A DNA stretch of 30,069 nt, from positions 1 to 30,069 of the forward strand of contig SXWC01000021.1 in the NCBI GenBank assembly GCA_005789975.1, written 5' to 3'. The DNA is from Planctomycetaceae bacterium (GTDB taxonomy: Bacteria > Planctomycetota > Planctomycetia > Pirellulales > UBA1268). Under the pieces are notes generated by a model, which worked only from the letters and a program-made list of their open reading frames with translations, had not been told where the DNA came from and did no database searches. Of the stretch, positions 15,187 to 23,460 are shown one piece after another (position 1 is the stretch's first letter; each line of letters begins with the position of its first letter). The position numbers and the translations under genes were made by a program.

Positions 15187-17388
15187 ATGCAAGACATCTC
15201 CTCCGCCACGCTGCTCGTCCTCGTGCCGCTCCTGCCGCTCCTGGCCGCCATCCTGACGGTGGCCCTCGGCCGTACGCTCGGCTCCCGGGCGCACCTCCCC
15301 GCGATCGCCGGCATCGCCGCTTCGGCCGCCGTCGCGATCACGCTGCTCCTCGGCACGGCCCGGGAGGTCGGCGTCGGCACCGCCGGTCACGACCGGTCGG
15401 CCCAGCCGGTCAGACCCGTCGAGATGGTGACGACGCTCTGGGAGTGGGCGAATGTTCCCGATGCCCGGGCCGTCGGGGGCGAAAGCCCCGCGACGCTCTC
15501 CATCCCGGTCGCTCTGCGGCTCGACCCGCTGACTTCGACGCTGCTGGTGATCATCACCTGCGTCGGCCTGCTCGTGGCCATCTATTCGATCGGCTACATG
15601 CACGGCGACCCCGGCTATCCGAGATTCTTCGCGCTGGTGTCGATGTTCGTCTTCTCGATGACGATGCTCGTCGCGGCCAGCAACTTCCTCCTCGTCTACG
15701 TCTTCTGGGAGGCGGTCGGGGCGTGCAGCTACCTGCTGATCGGTTTCTGGTTCACAAAACCGGAGGCGGCGAAGGCGGCGAAGAAAGCCTTCCTCGTCAA
15801 TCGCGTGGGCGACTTCGGCCTCGCCGTGGCGACCTTCCTGCTCTGGATGACCTACGGCACGCTCAACTTCCACGACACGGTGCTGGCCGACGGCACGACC
15901 ATGCCCGGCATCCTGGGCGCCACCCGGCTGGCCGACGCCTCGGGCTACGTCGGCGGCGCGGTCGGCACCGCGATCTGCCTGCTCCTGCTCCTGGCCGCCT
16001 GCGGCAAGAGCGCGCAGTTGCCACTGCACGTCTGGCTTCCCGACGCGATGGAGGGGCCCACGCCGGCCAGCGCCCTGATCCACGCCGCGACGATGGTCAC
16101 GGCGGGCATCTATCTGGTGGCCCGCTCCGCGCCCCTGTTCGTCGCCTGCCCCGGCGCCCTCACGATCGTCTCGATCGTCGGTGCCACGACGGCGCTCGTC
16201 GCGGCCCTCATCGGCACGGTGCAAAACGACCTGAAACGGGTGCTCGCCTACTCCACGATCAGCCAGCTGGGCTACATGTTCGCCAGCCTCGGCACGGGCT
16301 CCTTGCTCGGCTTCACCGCCGCGATCTTCCACCTCGTGACCCATGCCTGCTTCAAGGCGCTCCTGGTCCTCGGTGCGGGCTCGGTGATGCACTCGATGGG
16401 AGGCGTGATCGACATGCGGCGGTTCGGCGGGCTGAGGCGGATCATGCCGATCACCGCGGCCACGTTCCTGATCGGATCGCTCGCGCTGGGAGGCGTGGCG
16501 CCGTTCGCCGGTTTCTTCAGCAAGGACGAGATCCTCGCCGCGCTCCACTCGCGGGGCTGGCCCGATGCCCACGGCGAACACCACGAGGCCGTTCCCGCCG
16601 GCGGCCACGCGACGACCGCGGGCTCGTTCCATCTCGTGAACGTCACCCCCGACGCGGCCCAACTCGCCGGTGGCGGCCGCGGCTCCCGGCTCGACGCGGT
16701 CAACCATCCCGCCACCTGGCGGCTGCTCTTCTGGATGTCGCTGGTGACGGCGGGCCTCACCGCCTTCTACACGTTCCGGGCCGTGTTCATGACGTTCACC
16801 GGCCCCACGAGGGTTCCCGAGGAGGCCGGGCACCATGCCCATGAATCGCCCCCGGCGATGACGATCCCGTTGATCATCCTGGCCGTCGCCTCGACGGTGA
16901 GCGGCTGGCTGCTGTTCAACACCCATGCGTTGGCCAGCTTCCTGGCCGCGACCCCCTCGTTCACGGCTCCGTCGGTCGCCTCCACGGCGACGCCGCCCGT
17001 CTTCCACTGGGATCTCGCCGTCCAGGGCACGCTCGCCGCCGCGGTCGGGATCGTGATCGCCGCCCTCGGTCATCTGGGCAAGCGGAGCGACGGCCCGCAG
17101 CTGGAACGCTTCCTCGGACCGCTGGAAACGCTGTTCGCCAACCGGTTTTACTTCGACCAGATCTACGCGGGCCTGATCGTCAAGCCGCTGGAGATCGTCG
17201 CCACCCTCGCCGCGGTCATCGATCGGTATCTCATCGACGGAGCGGTCGACCTGATCGCCCGGCTGCCTCTCGCCCTGGGAGCCGTCGTCCGGCACCTCCA
17301 GTCGGGCCTCGTCCAACGCTATGCACTCGCCGGCGTGATCGGCATGCTCCTCATCGTCCTCGCGCTCGTCGCGCGGGCCATGGGTTAG
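15187..17388 (+). CDS. nuoL: NADH-quinone oxidoreductase subunit L
   Basis: This 733-residue distal proton-pumping subunit belongs to the Mrp-antiporter family. Hallmarks are FVFWEAVGACSYLLIGFWFT with the ion-pair Glu, AAKKAFLVNRVGDFGL, the LPLHVWLPDAMEGPTPASAL and HAATMVTAGIYLVARSAPLF segments, and NDLKRVLAYSTISQLGYMFA. A variable, His- and Gly-rich loop follows SKDEILAALHSRG (about residues 455-505). The C-terminal part contains FANRFYFDQIYAGLIVKPLE, matching the start of the lateral helix HL that runs along the membrane arm. It begins 48 bases after nuoK, the largest gap inside the operon. No ribosome site stands out. Confidence 0.95.
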   Translation: MQDISSATLLVLVPLLPLLAAILTVALGRTLGSRAHLPAIAGIAASAAVAITLLLGTAREVGVGTAGHDRSAQPVRPVEMVTTLWEWANVPDARAVGGESPATLSIPVALRLDPLTSTLLVIITCVGLLVAIYSIGYMHGDPGYPRFFALVSMFVFSMTMLVAASNFLLVYVFWEAVGACSYLLIGFWFTKPEAAKAAKKAFLVNRVGDFGLAVATFLLWMTYGTLNFHDTVLADGTTMPGILGATRLADASGYVGGAVGTAICLLLLLAACGKSAQLPLHVWLPDAMEGPTPASALIHAATMVTAGIYLVARSAPLFVACPGALTIVSIVGATTALVAALIGTVQNDLKRVLAYSTISQLGYMFASLGTGSLLGFTAAIFHLVTHACFKALLVLGAGSVMHSMGGVIDMRRFGGLRRIMPITAATFLIGSLALGGVAPFAGFFSKDEILAALHSRGWPDAHGEHHEAVPAGGHATTAGSFHLVNVTPDAAQLAGGGRGSRLDAVNHPATWRLLFWMSLVTAGLTAFYTFRAVFMTFTGPTRVPEEAGHHAHESPPAMTIPLIILAVASTVSGWLLFNTHALASFLAATPSFTAPSVASTATPPVFHWDLAVQGTLAAAVGIVIAALGHLGKRSDGPQLERFLGPLETLFANRFYFDQIYAGLIVKPLEIVATLAAVIDRYLIDGAVDLIARLPLALGAVVRHLQSGLVQRYALAGVIGMLLIVLALVARAMG

Positions 17389-17406
17389 AAGGGACCTCTC
17401 GCTGGC

Positions 17407-19119
17407 ATGAACGGCTTCAGTCCATCCTCCCACCTCCTGCTCACGATCGCGTCGCCGCTCGTCGGTGCCGTCGTCGCCTGGGCCCTCGGCTCCCGCGGCG
17501 TCTCGGCCGTGCGTCAGAGCGCCGCCGTCTCCGCGGTGGTGACCCTCGGGCTCGCCGGGTGGCTGATCGTCCGCTATCTCGGTGATCCAGCCGCCCTGTC
17601 GGGGCTCCCCTTCGCGCTCGTCGAAATGCCCTGGCTCACCGAGGGCATCTTCGACGTGAAGCTGTCGCTCGGCCTGGATGGCCTCTCGCTCTGGATGTTC
17701 GGGCTGGCGGCGCTGCTCTCGGTGACGGCCGTGTTCGTCAGCTGGGATGCCGTCAAGGACCGCCCGGTCGGCTTCTACCTGCTCCTGCTGGTGCTCGAGG
17801 CGGCCATGCTCGGCGTGTTTGCGGCCCGCGACGTGATCCTCTTCTACACCTGCTTCGAGTTCACGCTCGTGCCGCTGTTCTTCCTGATCGGCATCTGGGG
17901 CCATGACGACCGTCGGCGGGCAGCCGCCAAGTTTTTCATCTATACGCTCACCGGCAGCGTGTTCACGTTCCTCGGCCTCCTGGCCATCGTGCTCTGGAAT
18001 GCCTCCCACACGGGCACCGTGACTTTCGACATCGAGACGCTGACTGACGCGATGCGGATCAACCCGATGCCGATGTCGGCCGAGGGGGGCTGGCTGCAGA
18101 TGATCGTCTTCCTCGCGTTGCTCGCCGGCTTCGCGGTCAAGGTGCCGATCGTTCCCTTCCACACCTGGCTGCCGCTGGCCCACGTCGAGGCGCCGACGGG
18201 CGGCAGCGTCGATCTCGCCGGCGTGCTGCTGAAACTCGGCATCTACGGCTTCCTGCGATTCTCGATGCCGATGCTGCCCGAGGCCACGGCCGTCGCGGCG
18301 CCGTGGCTCTTCGGCCTCGGGGCGGCGGGGATCGTCTACGGAGCGCTGGTGGCGCTCGTGCAGACCGACCTCAAACGGCTGATCGCCTATTCGTCGGTGA
18401 GCCACATGGGCTACATCGTGATGGGTCTCTTCGCGCTCACGCCCGTGGCCACGGAAGGGGCGAACCTGCAGTTGATCAATCACGGCCTCTCGTCGGCCGG
18501 CCTCTTCGCCCTCGTCGGGATGATCTACGAGCGATTCCACACCCGCAACATCGCCAGCCTCGGCGGGATCGCCTCGAAGGCGCCGTGGCTCACGGTCATG
18601 TTCGTGCTGTTCACGTTCTCGAGCATCGGCCTGCCCGGCCTCAACGGTTTCGTGGGCGAGTTCATGATCCTCGCCGGCTCGTTCCAGCGGGCCTGGTCGG
18701 GCGTGTCGCCCGTCTGGCAGACGGCCTACCTCACCATGTCGCTCCTCGCGGTGGTCGGCGTCGTGCTCGGGGCGTGGTACATGCTCTGGGCGGTGGAGCG
18801 GGTCTTCTTCGGAGGTTCACGGGAACCGCCGCGGGGGCACGGCCACGACGGGCAGGCCTCCCACGGTGCCGCTGCCGGGCATGGCTCGCATGCCGTTCAT
18901 GCCGCCCCGCACGACCGCTGCGATCTCCGCTGGCACGAACTGGCGGCGGTGCTGCCGCTGGCGGTGTTCGCGATCTGGATCGGCCTCACCCCCGCCACGT
19001 TCCTCCGGCCCGCCGCTCCGGCGGTCCGCGAGTCCACCCAGGCCTCCAGCGAGGCCTTCGCCGCCCGGATGCGACTCACCGAATCCGCCGCCCACGTCGC
19101 TCAGGCCCCGACACCATGA
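17407..19119 (+). CDS. nuoM: NADH-quinone oxidoreductase subunit M
   Basis: This 570-residue proton-pumping subunit of the antiporter-like family has about 14 transmembrane helices. Motifs are FYTCFEFTLVPLFFLIGIWG with the key Glu, KVPIVPFHTWLPLAHVEAPT followed by GGSVDLAGVLLKLGIYGFLR, and TDLKRLIAYSSVSHMGYIVM. INHGLSSAGLFALVGMIYER and GLPGLNGFVGEFMIL complete the set. Between the last two helices lies an unusual polar loop (about residues 475-515) with ten His residues, including HGHDGQASHGAAAGHGSH. The stop overlaps the nuoN ATG. The gap to nuoL is 18 bases. Confidence 0.95.
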   Translation: MNGFSPSSHLLLTIASPLVGAVVAWALGSRGVSAVRQSAAVSAVVTLGLAGWLIVRYLGDPAALSGLPFALVEMPWLTEGIFDVKLSLGLDGLSLWMFGLAALLSVTAVFVSWDAVKDRPVGFYLLLLVLEAAMLGVFAARDVILFYTCFEFTLVPLFFLIGIWGHDDRRRAAAKFFIYTLTGSVFTFLGLLAIVLWNASHTGTVTFDIETLTDAMRINPMPMSAEGGWLQMIVFLALLAGFAVKVPIVPFHTWLPLAHVEAPTGGSVDLAGVLLKLGIYGFLRFSMPMLPEATAVAAPWLFGLGAAGIVYGALVALVQTDLKRLIAYSSVSHMGYIVMGLFALTPVATEGANLQLINHGLSSAGLFALVGMIYERFHTRNIASLGGIASKAPWLTVMFVLFTFSSIGLPGLNGFVGEFMILAGSFQRAWSGVSPVWQTAYLTMSLLAVVGVVLGAWYMLWAVERVFFGGSREPPRGHGHDGQASHGAAAGHGSHAVHAAPHDRCDLRWHELAAVLPLAVFAIWIGLTPATFLRPAAPAVRESTQASSEAFAARMRLTESAAHVAQAPTP

Positions 19120-20783
19120 ATGCAACGTCGCTTGAAACCTTCAGTCTGCTCGCCCCCGAGATCGTGCTCGTGCTGGCGGCCCTCGTGGCCTATCTCGGCG
19201 GGGCGTTCGCCGGCCTCCGCTTCGGCTGGCTCGTCGCCGCCGCCGGCATCGTGGCGGCGATGGCCGTGACCCGCGGGCAGGCCGCCGACCCGGCCTTCTC
19301 GGCCGGTGTGACGATCGACGCGTTTTCGGGATTCATCCGCTGGACCGTCCTCGCCCTGGGATTCATGCTCTGCCTGGTGCAGTCGGGCGATCTCTTCGCC
19401 TCGGCCGTGAGCCGGGGGCCGGGTCTTCATCGGGGCGGCACCTGCGAGGAGGCGGGCACGTTCCTCCTGCTGCTCGCCGGCCTCTCACTGGTGGGCGTGG
19501 CCGGCGACCTGGTCCTCCTTTTCGCGGGCCTCGAACTCGTCTCGATCCCCACCTACATCCTGCTCGGCCTCAAGCGGACCGACGCCCGCGGGCAGGAGGC
19601 GAGCCTCAAGTATTTCTTCCTCTCGCTGGTCGCCTCGGCCATCTTCCTCTACGCACTGGTCTGCCTCTACGGGATCGGGGGCTCGACCGACCTGCAGGCG
19701 ATCGCTTCCCGGCTGCAGACCGAGGCCGCGACGAGTCGCACGGTTCAGGTGCTGCTCCCGCTGGCGATCGGCATGGCGATCGTCGGTGCGGCCTTCCGGA
19801 TGGCCGCGGTCCCGATGCACTTCTACGCCCCCGACGTCTACGAGGGCACGAGCCCCGGCAACGCGGCCCTGCTCTCCACGCTGCCGAAGGTGGCCGGCAT
19901 CGTGATCCTCGCCCGGCTCGTCGCCCTCGTCGGCGCCGGCCCCTCGTCCGAAATCTTCTGGCGGGTGGCCGTGGTGCTGGCGGCGGTCACGATGACGGTC
20001 GGCAATGTGATGGCCCTCTGGCAGAAGAACCTGCGGCGGCTGCTCGCCTGTTCGTCGATCGCCCACGCGGGCTACCTGCTCGTCGGGATCGCGGTCGCCG
20101 CGGCGGCCTCCGCCCCGGGGCGGGCCGACGATCAATCGTCGTGGCTGTTCGCCGCGGGTGGCATCTCGGCGGCGCTCTTCTATCTCGCGACCTACGCGCT
20201 GGCGACGATCGGCCTGTTCGGGGGCATCGCGTACCTCGGCCATCGTTGGCCCGAGTGGACCGCCGGCAGCGGCCCGCGACCGCCCCGCGAGGAGATCACC
20301 ACGGTCGATGATCTCGACGGGCTCTCGTCCACCAATCCGGTCGCCGCCTTCGCGCTGGCGGTGTTTCTGCTCTCCCTCGCCGGCATCCCGCCGCTGCCGG
20401 GCTTCTGGGGCAAGCTCTCGCTCGCCGTCTCGACGCTCGAGGTCGATTGGAACGCTCCGATCACGCCGGGTAGCCGTCGCTGCTGGTTCGTGGGCCTGGC
20501 GGTGGTGCTCGTGATCAACGCCGCGATCGCCGCCGCCTACTACCTGCGGATCATCGCCGCGATGTACTTCAAGACGACGAAGCGGGGCGTGCAGGCCGAC
20601 GGCGGACTGGCGGGCGGGCTGGCGATGCTCGCCTGTTTGGCGCTCGTGGGCATGGTCACGATCCAGCCCCGCGGGCTGTTCACCGCCGCCTCACGGGCCG
20701 GAGAGAGCATCGCTCCCCAGGCCGCCGCGTCCGCCGCAGAGGTTTCCATCACCCCCGAAACCATCGCCACCAGACCCCGATGA
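19116..20783 (+). CDS. nuoN: NADH-quinone oxidoreductase subunit N
   Basis: This 555-residue antiporter-like membrane subunit is the last nuo gene. The ATG at 19116 lies within the nuoM stop. Recognisable parts are LLFAGLELVSIPTYILLGLK (Glu of the first half-channel), SLKYFFLSLVASAIFLYALV, AAVPMHFYAPDVYEGTSPGN and LLACSSIAHAGYLLVGIAVA. A polar loop of about 40 residues (GSGPRPPREEITTVDDLDGL region) sits before the NPVAAFALAVFLLSLAGIPP helix. The C-terminal tail after TIQPRGLFTAA is Ala/Ser-rich. The longer frame to 18303 overlaps nuoM and is discarded. Its stop overlaps the start of the mrp-like gene. Confidence 0.94.
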   Translation: MNATSLETFSLLAPEIVLVLAALVAYLGGAFAGLRFGWLVAAAGIVAAMAVTRGQAADPAFSAGVTIDAFSGFIRWTVLALGFMLCLVQSGDLFASAVSRGPGLHRGGTCEEAGTFLLLLAGLSLVGVAGDLVLLFAGLELVSIPTYILLGLKRTDARGQEASLKYFFLSLVASAIFLYALVCLYGIGGSTDLQAIASRLQTEAATSRTVQVLLPLAIGMAIVGAAFRMAAVPMHFYAPDVYEGTSPGNAALLSTLPKVAGIVILARLVALVGAGPSSEIFWRVAVVLAAVTMTVGNVMALWQKNLRRLLACSSIAHAGYLLVGIAVAAAASAPGRADDQSSWLFAAGGISAALFYLATYALATIGLFGGIAYLGHRWPEWTAGSGPRPPREEITTVDDLDGLSSTNPVAAFALAVFLLSLAGIPPLPGFWGKLSLAVSTLEVDWNAPITPGSRRCWFVGLAVVLVINAAIAAAYYLRIIAAMYFKTTKRGVQADGGLAGGLAMLACLALVGMVTIQPRGLFTAASRAGESIAPQAAASAAEVSITPETIATRPR

Positions 20784-21868
20784 GCACCACGCCCACCCCC
20801 GCCGCCGTCGAGGCGATCCTCGCGGATGTCGCCGATCCGGAAACAGGCCGCCCCCTCACGGCCATGGGGCAGGTCGTGTCGCTGGCGGCCGATCCGGCCA
20901 CGATCGCCGTGACCGTCGGCCTCACGACGCACTCCGCCATTCGCTGGCAGGCCACGCGGGCCCGGATCGAGGAACTCGTGCGGACGAAGTTTCCCGGCGT
21001 GGCCTCCGTCTCTGTCACCGTCGTGCCGCACGACCGACCGCCGACGAAACTCGGCCAGATCGGCCTCGAGGCCAAGAGCGTGATTGCGGTCGGCTCCGGC
21101 AAGGGGGGCGTGGGCAAGAGCACGATCGCCGCGAGCATCGCGATCGGTCTGGCGCGGGCCGGCAGCCGCGTCGGCCTGCTCGATGCCGACGTCTACGGTC
21201 CGAGCGTGCCCCACCTGCTGGGCCTCACCGGCCGGCCGGAGGTGGAGAACGGCAAGATTCTCCCCATGATCCTCGATGTCGGCGGCCACCCGATGCCGGT
21301 GATGTCGATGGGGTTTCTCGTGCCGCCCGGCGAGGCGGTCGTCTGGCGGGGCCCGATGCTCCACGGCGCGATCACCCAGATGCTCCGCGATACGCTCTGG
21401 GGTCCGCTCGATTATCTCGTGATCGACATGCCCCCCGGCACGGGCGACATCGCGCTGACGCTCTCGCAGGCCCTGCCGCTCTCGGGCTCGGTCGTCGTCT
21501 GCACCCCGCAGGACGTCGCCCTGCTCGACGCCACGAAGGCGATCGCGATGTTTCGCAAGGTCAATATCCCCGTGCTCGGCATGGTGGAGAACATGAGCTT
21601 CTTCGTCTGCCCCGACACGCAGAAGCGCTACGACATCTTCGGCACCGGCGGCGCGAAGCGGACGGCCCGCGAACTCGACATCCCGTTCCTCGGCGAGGTT
21701 CCGCTCCAGATCCCGATCCGCGAGCATGGCGACGCGGGCAGGACGGCCGCCAACTACGACGACCCGGCGAGCCGGCCGTATCTCGAGGCGATCTGCGAAC
21801 GACTCGTGGGCAATCTCGCCGCCACCGCCGCCGCCCGTCCTCCGATGCCCTCGCTCCCGGTGCTCTGA
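20780..21868 (+). CDS. mrp: Mrp/ApbC/NBP35-family Fe-S cluster carrier ATPase
   Basis: This 362-residue protein has an N-terminal MIP18-like (DUF59) domain (residues about 5-85) followed by a P-loop ParA/MinD-type ATPase. Visible motifs are the deviant Walker A SGKGGVGKST, DADVYGPSVPHLLG, VIDMPPGTGDIALTLSQ, VCTPQDVALLDATKAIAMFR and IPFLGEVPLQIPIRE. The family carries [4Fe-4S] clusters to target proteins; the mitochondrial relative Ind1/NUBPL serves complex I. Most relatives bind the cluster with C-x2-C near VENMS; here that site reads FVCPDTQKRYDIFG, with only one Cys. The ATG overlaps the nuoN stop, so it is very likely co-transcribed with the nuo genes. It ends 8 bases from the convergent gene at 21877. 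Confidence 0.92.
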   Translation: MSTTPTPAAVEAILADVADPETGRPLTAMGQVVSLAADPATIAVTVGLTTHSAIRWQATRARIEELVRTKFPGVASVSVTVVPHDRPPTKLGQIGLEAKSVIAVGSGKGGVGKSTIAASIAIGLARAGSRVGLLDADVYGPSVPHLLGLTGRPEVENGKILPMILDVGGHPMPVMSMGFLVPPGEAVVWRGPMLHGAITQMLRDTLWGPLDYLVIDMPPGTGDIALTLSQALPLSGSVVVCTPQDVALLDATKAIAMFRKVNIPVLGMVENMSFFVCPDTQKRYDIFGTGGAKRTARELDIPFLGEVPLQIPIREHGDAGRTAANYDDPASRPYLEAICERLVGNLAATAAARPPMPSLPVL

Positions 21869-21876
21869 GGGCGGCG

Positions 21877-22653
21877 TCAATACAGCCACAGTCGCAGGTC
21901 CGGCCGCTGGACCACGGGCTGCGGCGTGAACCGCATCACGCGGGCCACCGACCGCACCTCGGCCGCCTGCGACCCGAGCAGAGCCCAGTCGAGGAACGAC
22001 GGCCCCGCCGGCGACACCCCCTCCGGCCAACCCCACGCCCCGCAGACGCCGTGCCAGAAATCGTCGAGCCGGCGGCGACGGACATGGATCGCATCGAGTC
22101 CGTACCATTCGCCCGGCTGCTCGACGACGATTGCCCCGACGTCGTCGGCGATCGCGACCACGGCGGCGTCCAGTCGCCCTGCCGCCACCTTCATCTCGTC
22201 GAGCGCGAGCCGGCACCCCGGCACGTAGCACGTCCGCAACGCCCTGTAGCGGACCCGGCCCACGCCGCCGATGCTCGCCAACGGCAGCCGCGTGATCGCG
22301 ATCGTGGCCCCCCGATCAGCCAGTCGCCGCACGCTCTCCCGCACCCACGCCGCCACCTGATCGACCGCGAATCCATACAGCAGGTCGTTGCCGATGTCGG
22401 TGACGAGCGCGAGCGGCGGCGCGGGCTCGACTTTCGTGGCCCGCTCACGGTCGAGCGCCCGCCAGAGTCCACAGCCGAGGATCGACGGCAGGCGGCGGAG
22501 GGCGACCCGGCTGTTGACGCCGTAGGAGCGGCCGTGGCCCGCCGCAACGAAGAGATCGGCCGAGCCGCCGGTCCGGGCCCGCGTGATCGCGGCGAGTCGC
22601 GCAAGACCCCGCGACACATTGCTCGCCCCGAGGACGACGAGTTGCGGACGCAC
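21877..22653 (-). CDS. SGNH/GDSL-like hydrolase family protein
   Basis: This 258-residue protein starts with GTG at 22653, two bases after the stop of the M50 protease gene. It opens with QLVVLGASNVSRGLARL, where G-A-S-N may be the GDSL-type nucleophile block. LVTDIGNDLLYGF (N89) resembles the SGNH block with its oxyanion Asn, and YGLDAIHVRRRRLDDF near residue 205 supplies a D-x2-H pair as the other catalytic residues. These spacings fit the SGNH esterase/acyltransferase fold, but similarity is weak and the substrate is unknown. No signal peptide is seen. It is the last gene of the minus-strand set lpxB, M50 protease and this gene, so it may act on lipids or envelope glycans (inference). The upstream open frame overlaps the protease gene. 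Confidence 0.6.
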   Translation of the reverse strand: MRPQLVVLGASNVSRGLARLAAITRARTGGSADLFVAAGHGRSYGVNSRVALRRLPSILGCGLWRALDRERATKVEPAPPLALVTDIGNDLLYGFAVDQVAAWVRESVRRLADRGATIAITRLPLASIGGVGRVRYRALRTCYVPGCRLALDEMKVAAGRLDAAVVAIADDVGAIVVEQPGEWYGLDAIHVRRRRLDDFWHGVCGAWGWPEGVSPAGPSFLDWALLGSQAAEVRSVARVMRFTPQPVVQRPDLRLWLY

Positions 22654-22655
22654 GT

Positions 22656-23429
22656 TCAGTTCCAGCGGCGCCACGGCGTGTTGCCGGCCGAGAGGCCCTG
22701 AAAACACGATGCGGCCAGCATCGCGAACATGATCCCGAGGAACGGCTGGCCGTGGGTGTAGCCCCACCAGGCCACGAAGGCTCCCGCCGCCACGCCGATG
22801 ATGCCGGCGATCCGATGGGCCTCGCTGACGCCGAGCACGAGCAGGCCCTCGCGGACGATCTGGCCGCCGTCGAGCGGCGGCACCGGGATCAGGTTCAGGA
22901 GGGGCCAGAAAATGTTGACGTAGAGCAGGAAGTCGAAGAGGGCGTAGACAAGGGGCGACGAGAAGCCGCGGGCGCCGGCGTCGTCGAACAGGGCGATCCC
23001 CGTGATCGGAAACGGCACTGCGTAGCCCGAGGCCCGGAGGCCGGCGATGACGAGTCCTGCCAGGAGCAACTGGGCCAGCGGCCCCGCCGCCGAGACGAGC
23101 AGCCGTTCCATCGGCCGCAGGTGCCGCCGACCCCACGAATCCGGAACCGCCAGGCCGCCGAAGTGGTAGAGCACCACGTGGGCCGACTGGCCAAAGCCCC
23201 GGTAGGCGAGGGCGTGACCCATTTCGTGCGCGAGGATCGACAGTAAGACGACGCCGATCCAGATCACGAGCATCTGCAGCAGCATCCGCTGGTCGCCCCC
23301 CGAAAAGGCCTGGCAGACATTCCAGCCCAGGAGGGCGGCGGCCAGCCAGAACCAGGCCGACACGCGGACGCGGATACCGGCGAGATCGAACTCGAGGTCG
23401 GCGGAGGTGGTCTGCGGTTCGGCGAGCAT
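22656..23429 (-). CDS. M50 family membrane metalloprotease (site-2 protease-like)
   Basis: This is a 257-residue integral membrane zinc protease. The zinc-binding HEMGH lies at residues 68-72 in a hydrophobic helix (VVLLSILAHEMGHALAYRGF). The third ligand is in NLIPVPPLDGGQIV (Asp of L-D-G). About six hydrophobic segments are visible. No CBS or PDZ domain is present, so this is the minimal type of site-2 protease seen in many bacteria. The ATG at 23429 is chosen; the longer frame to 23627 would overlap lpxB and reads as low-complexity Pro/Arg. The gap from lpxB is 31 bases, suggesting one transcript. Such proteases cut signalling proteins within the membrane; the target is unknown. Confidence 0.85.
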   Translation of the reverse strand: MLAEPQTTSADLEFDLAGIRVRVSAWFWLAAALLGWNVCQAFSGGDQRMLLQMLVIWIGVVLLSILAHEMGHALAYRGFGQSAHVVLYHFGGLAVPDSWGRRHLRPMERLLVSAAGPLAQLLLAGLVIAGLRASGYAVPFPITGIALFDDAGARGFSSPLVYALFDFLLYVNIFWPLLNLIPVPPLDGGQIVREGLLVLGVSEAHRIAGIIGVAAGAFVAWWGYTHGQPFLGIMFAMLAASCFQGLSAGNTPWRRWN

Positions 23430-23460
23430 CGTGCTCCCATCGTACACAAGCGATGGCGGA

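Noticed and set aside
14332..18540. A 1402-codon open frame on the minus strand opposite nuoJ to nuoM
   Set aside because: It is antisense to four plainly recognisable genes, its composition (Arg, Glu, Asp, Gly, His) is that of the reversed GC-rich codons, and it shows no family motif. Long antisense frames are expected at this GC content.
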